From Clostridia bacterium (GTDB lineage Bacteria; Bacillota_A; Clostridia; Oscillospirales; CAG-272): DNA of 40,515 bases. The notes beneath the pieces are model-generated. The model searched no databases. It saw nothing but the letters and a program-made list of their open reading frames with translations, and was not told the DNA's origin. A program made the position numbers and the translations under genes. Shown one piece after another: positions 40,239 to 40,515 of this stretch. The DNA lies in NCBI GenBank assembly GCA_017462125.1, contig JAFTRQ010000101.1, positions 1 to 40,515 on the forward strand, read 5' to 3'. The first letter of the stretch is position 1. The number at the start of each line of letters is the position of its first letter.

Positions 40239-40515
40239 ACAATAAGTGAACCGTGTACCACGCGCTAAGAGGGCTAAATCAGCCCTCTTATTTTTTAGCA
40301 GGATAAAGCCGTGTCTAATCCACGGCGCATCACATCGCACGGCAACGCCGAGCGAATGGCAAAAAAGCGAGGTGTTACAAGAACTTTTGGAGAAATTTGC
40401 ATAGGCGCGTTTACGCAGGAAAAGGTTGTCTGTTCGCGCCAATTTGCAAAAAATTCGGTCTTTGACACCTCGAAACACAAGGCGTGTCAGGGGAATATGC
40501 ATTGTCTGCCCTTGG
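40239..40515. other. Terminal region without a supported gene
   Basis: Holds the terminator at 40265-40297, a small GCCGTG/CACGGC inverted repeat (about 40307-40325), and a rightward ORF from ATG 40356 (MAKKRGVTRTFGEICIGAFT...) that runs off the window end with no ribosome binding site. A leftward ORF covers the same stretch. The sequence is Cys-containing and low in family signal; it may be part of a dispersed repeat. No gene is called. Confidence 0.4.
40265..40297 (+). terminator. Hairpin terminator beyond the IS3 element
   Basis: TAAGAGGGCT (40266-40275) pairs with AGCCCTCTTA (40281-40290) around AAATC, followed by TTTTTT. Confidence 0.8.

Noticed and set aside
40356..40515. Rightward ORF running off the window end (MAKKRGVTRTFGEI...)
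   Set aside because: No ribosome binding site, an equally long antisense frame, and no recognised family; it may belong to a dispersed repeat but cannot be supported as a gene.

Overview
The window looks like a chromosomal segment of an anaerobic, low-to-mid GC Gram-positive bacterium of class Clostridia, probably a gut member of the Oscillospirales/Christensenellales type. The basis is strong AGGAGG-type ribosome binding sites, TTGACA-17-TATAAT promoters, a T-box riboswitch, Firmicute-style IS30 and IS3 elements, a flavodiiron protein with rubredoxin, BcrA-type ABC transporters and an OYE/Fe-S flavoenzyme. No rRNA, tRNA or CRISPR array was seen. The taxonomic placement is inference.

Layout. 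1-3.3 kb: a DUF421 membrane protein, a Cro/CI-type regulator, and a phage-like control module. That module holds a leftward sigma-region-4-like gene with a small Cys-rich ORF, opposed to a rightward LexA-type S24 repressor, with two overlapping face-to-face promoters between them. 3.3-6.5 kb: the repressor gene continues into an ABC-F ATPase, MTA/SAH nucleosidase and a small P-loop kinase-like protein. 6.5-11.4 kb: an isolated GH42-like glycosidase, an unknown soluble protein, a frameshifted IS30 element set in intergenic repeats, and a small membrane protein. 11.4-15.3 kb: a stand-alone trpB behind a tRNA-Trp T-box and a 14-codon Trp-containing leader ORF; divergently, a flavodiiron-flavin reductase-rubredoxin fusion and a free rubredoxin. 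15.3-17.9 kb: a ZIP metal transporter, a PF14907-like nucleotidyltransferase and thioredoxin.

18-24.6 kb and 32.4-35.5 kb appear to form one envelope-related system in two pieces. Piece one is cardiolipin synthase, two small two-helix membrane paralogues, a membrane-anchored coiled-coil protein and two BcrA-like ABC transporters. Piece two is an OmpR-type response regulator, a short-loop (intramembrane-sensing type) histidine kinase, a polytopic membrane protein and a third small paralogue. Four promoters in these regions carry WWAACA hexamers repeated every 11 bp at nearly fixed distances from the -10, so I infer that this two-component system controls both pieces and itself.

24.7-32.3 kb is a leftward, tightly coupled operon: marR, OYE-type flavoenzyme, the two aconitase-X subunits, iron alcohol dehydrogenase, aldehyde dehydrogenase and a YhhN/TMEM86 lysoplasmalogenase-like protein. 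A consensus promoter there overlaps two MarR-type palindromes. I do not know a described pathway with this composition. 35.6-40.5 kb: a second DUF421 protein, a DUF2156 protein overlapping a GNAT acetyltransferase, a PNPOx-like flavoprotein, an IS3-family element, and an incomplete low-information end.
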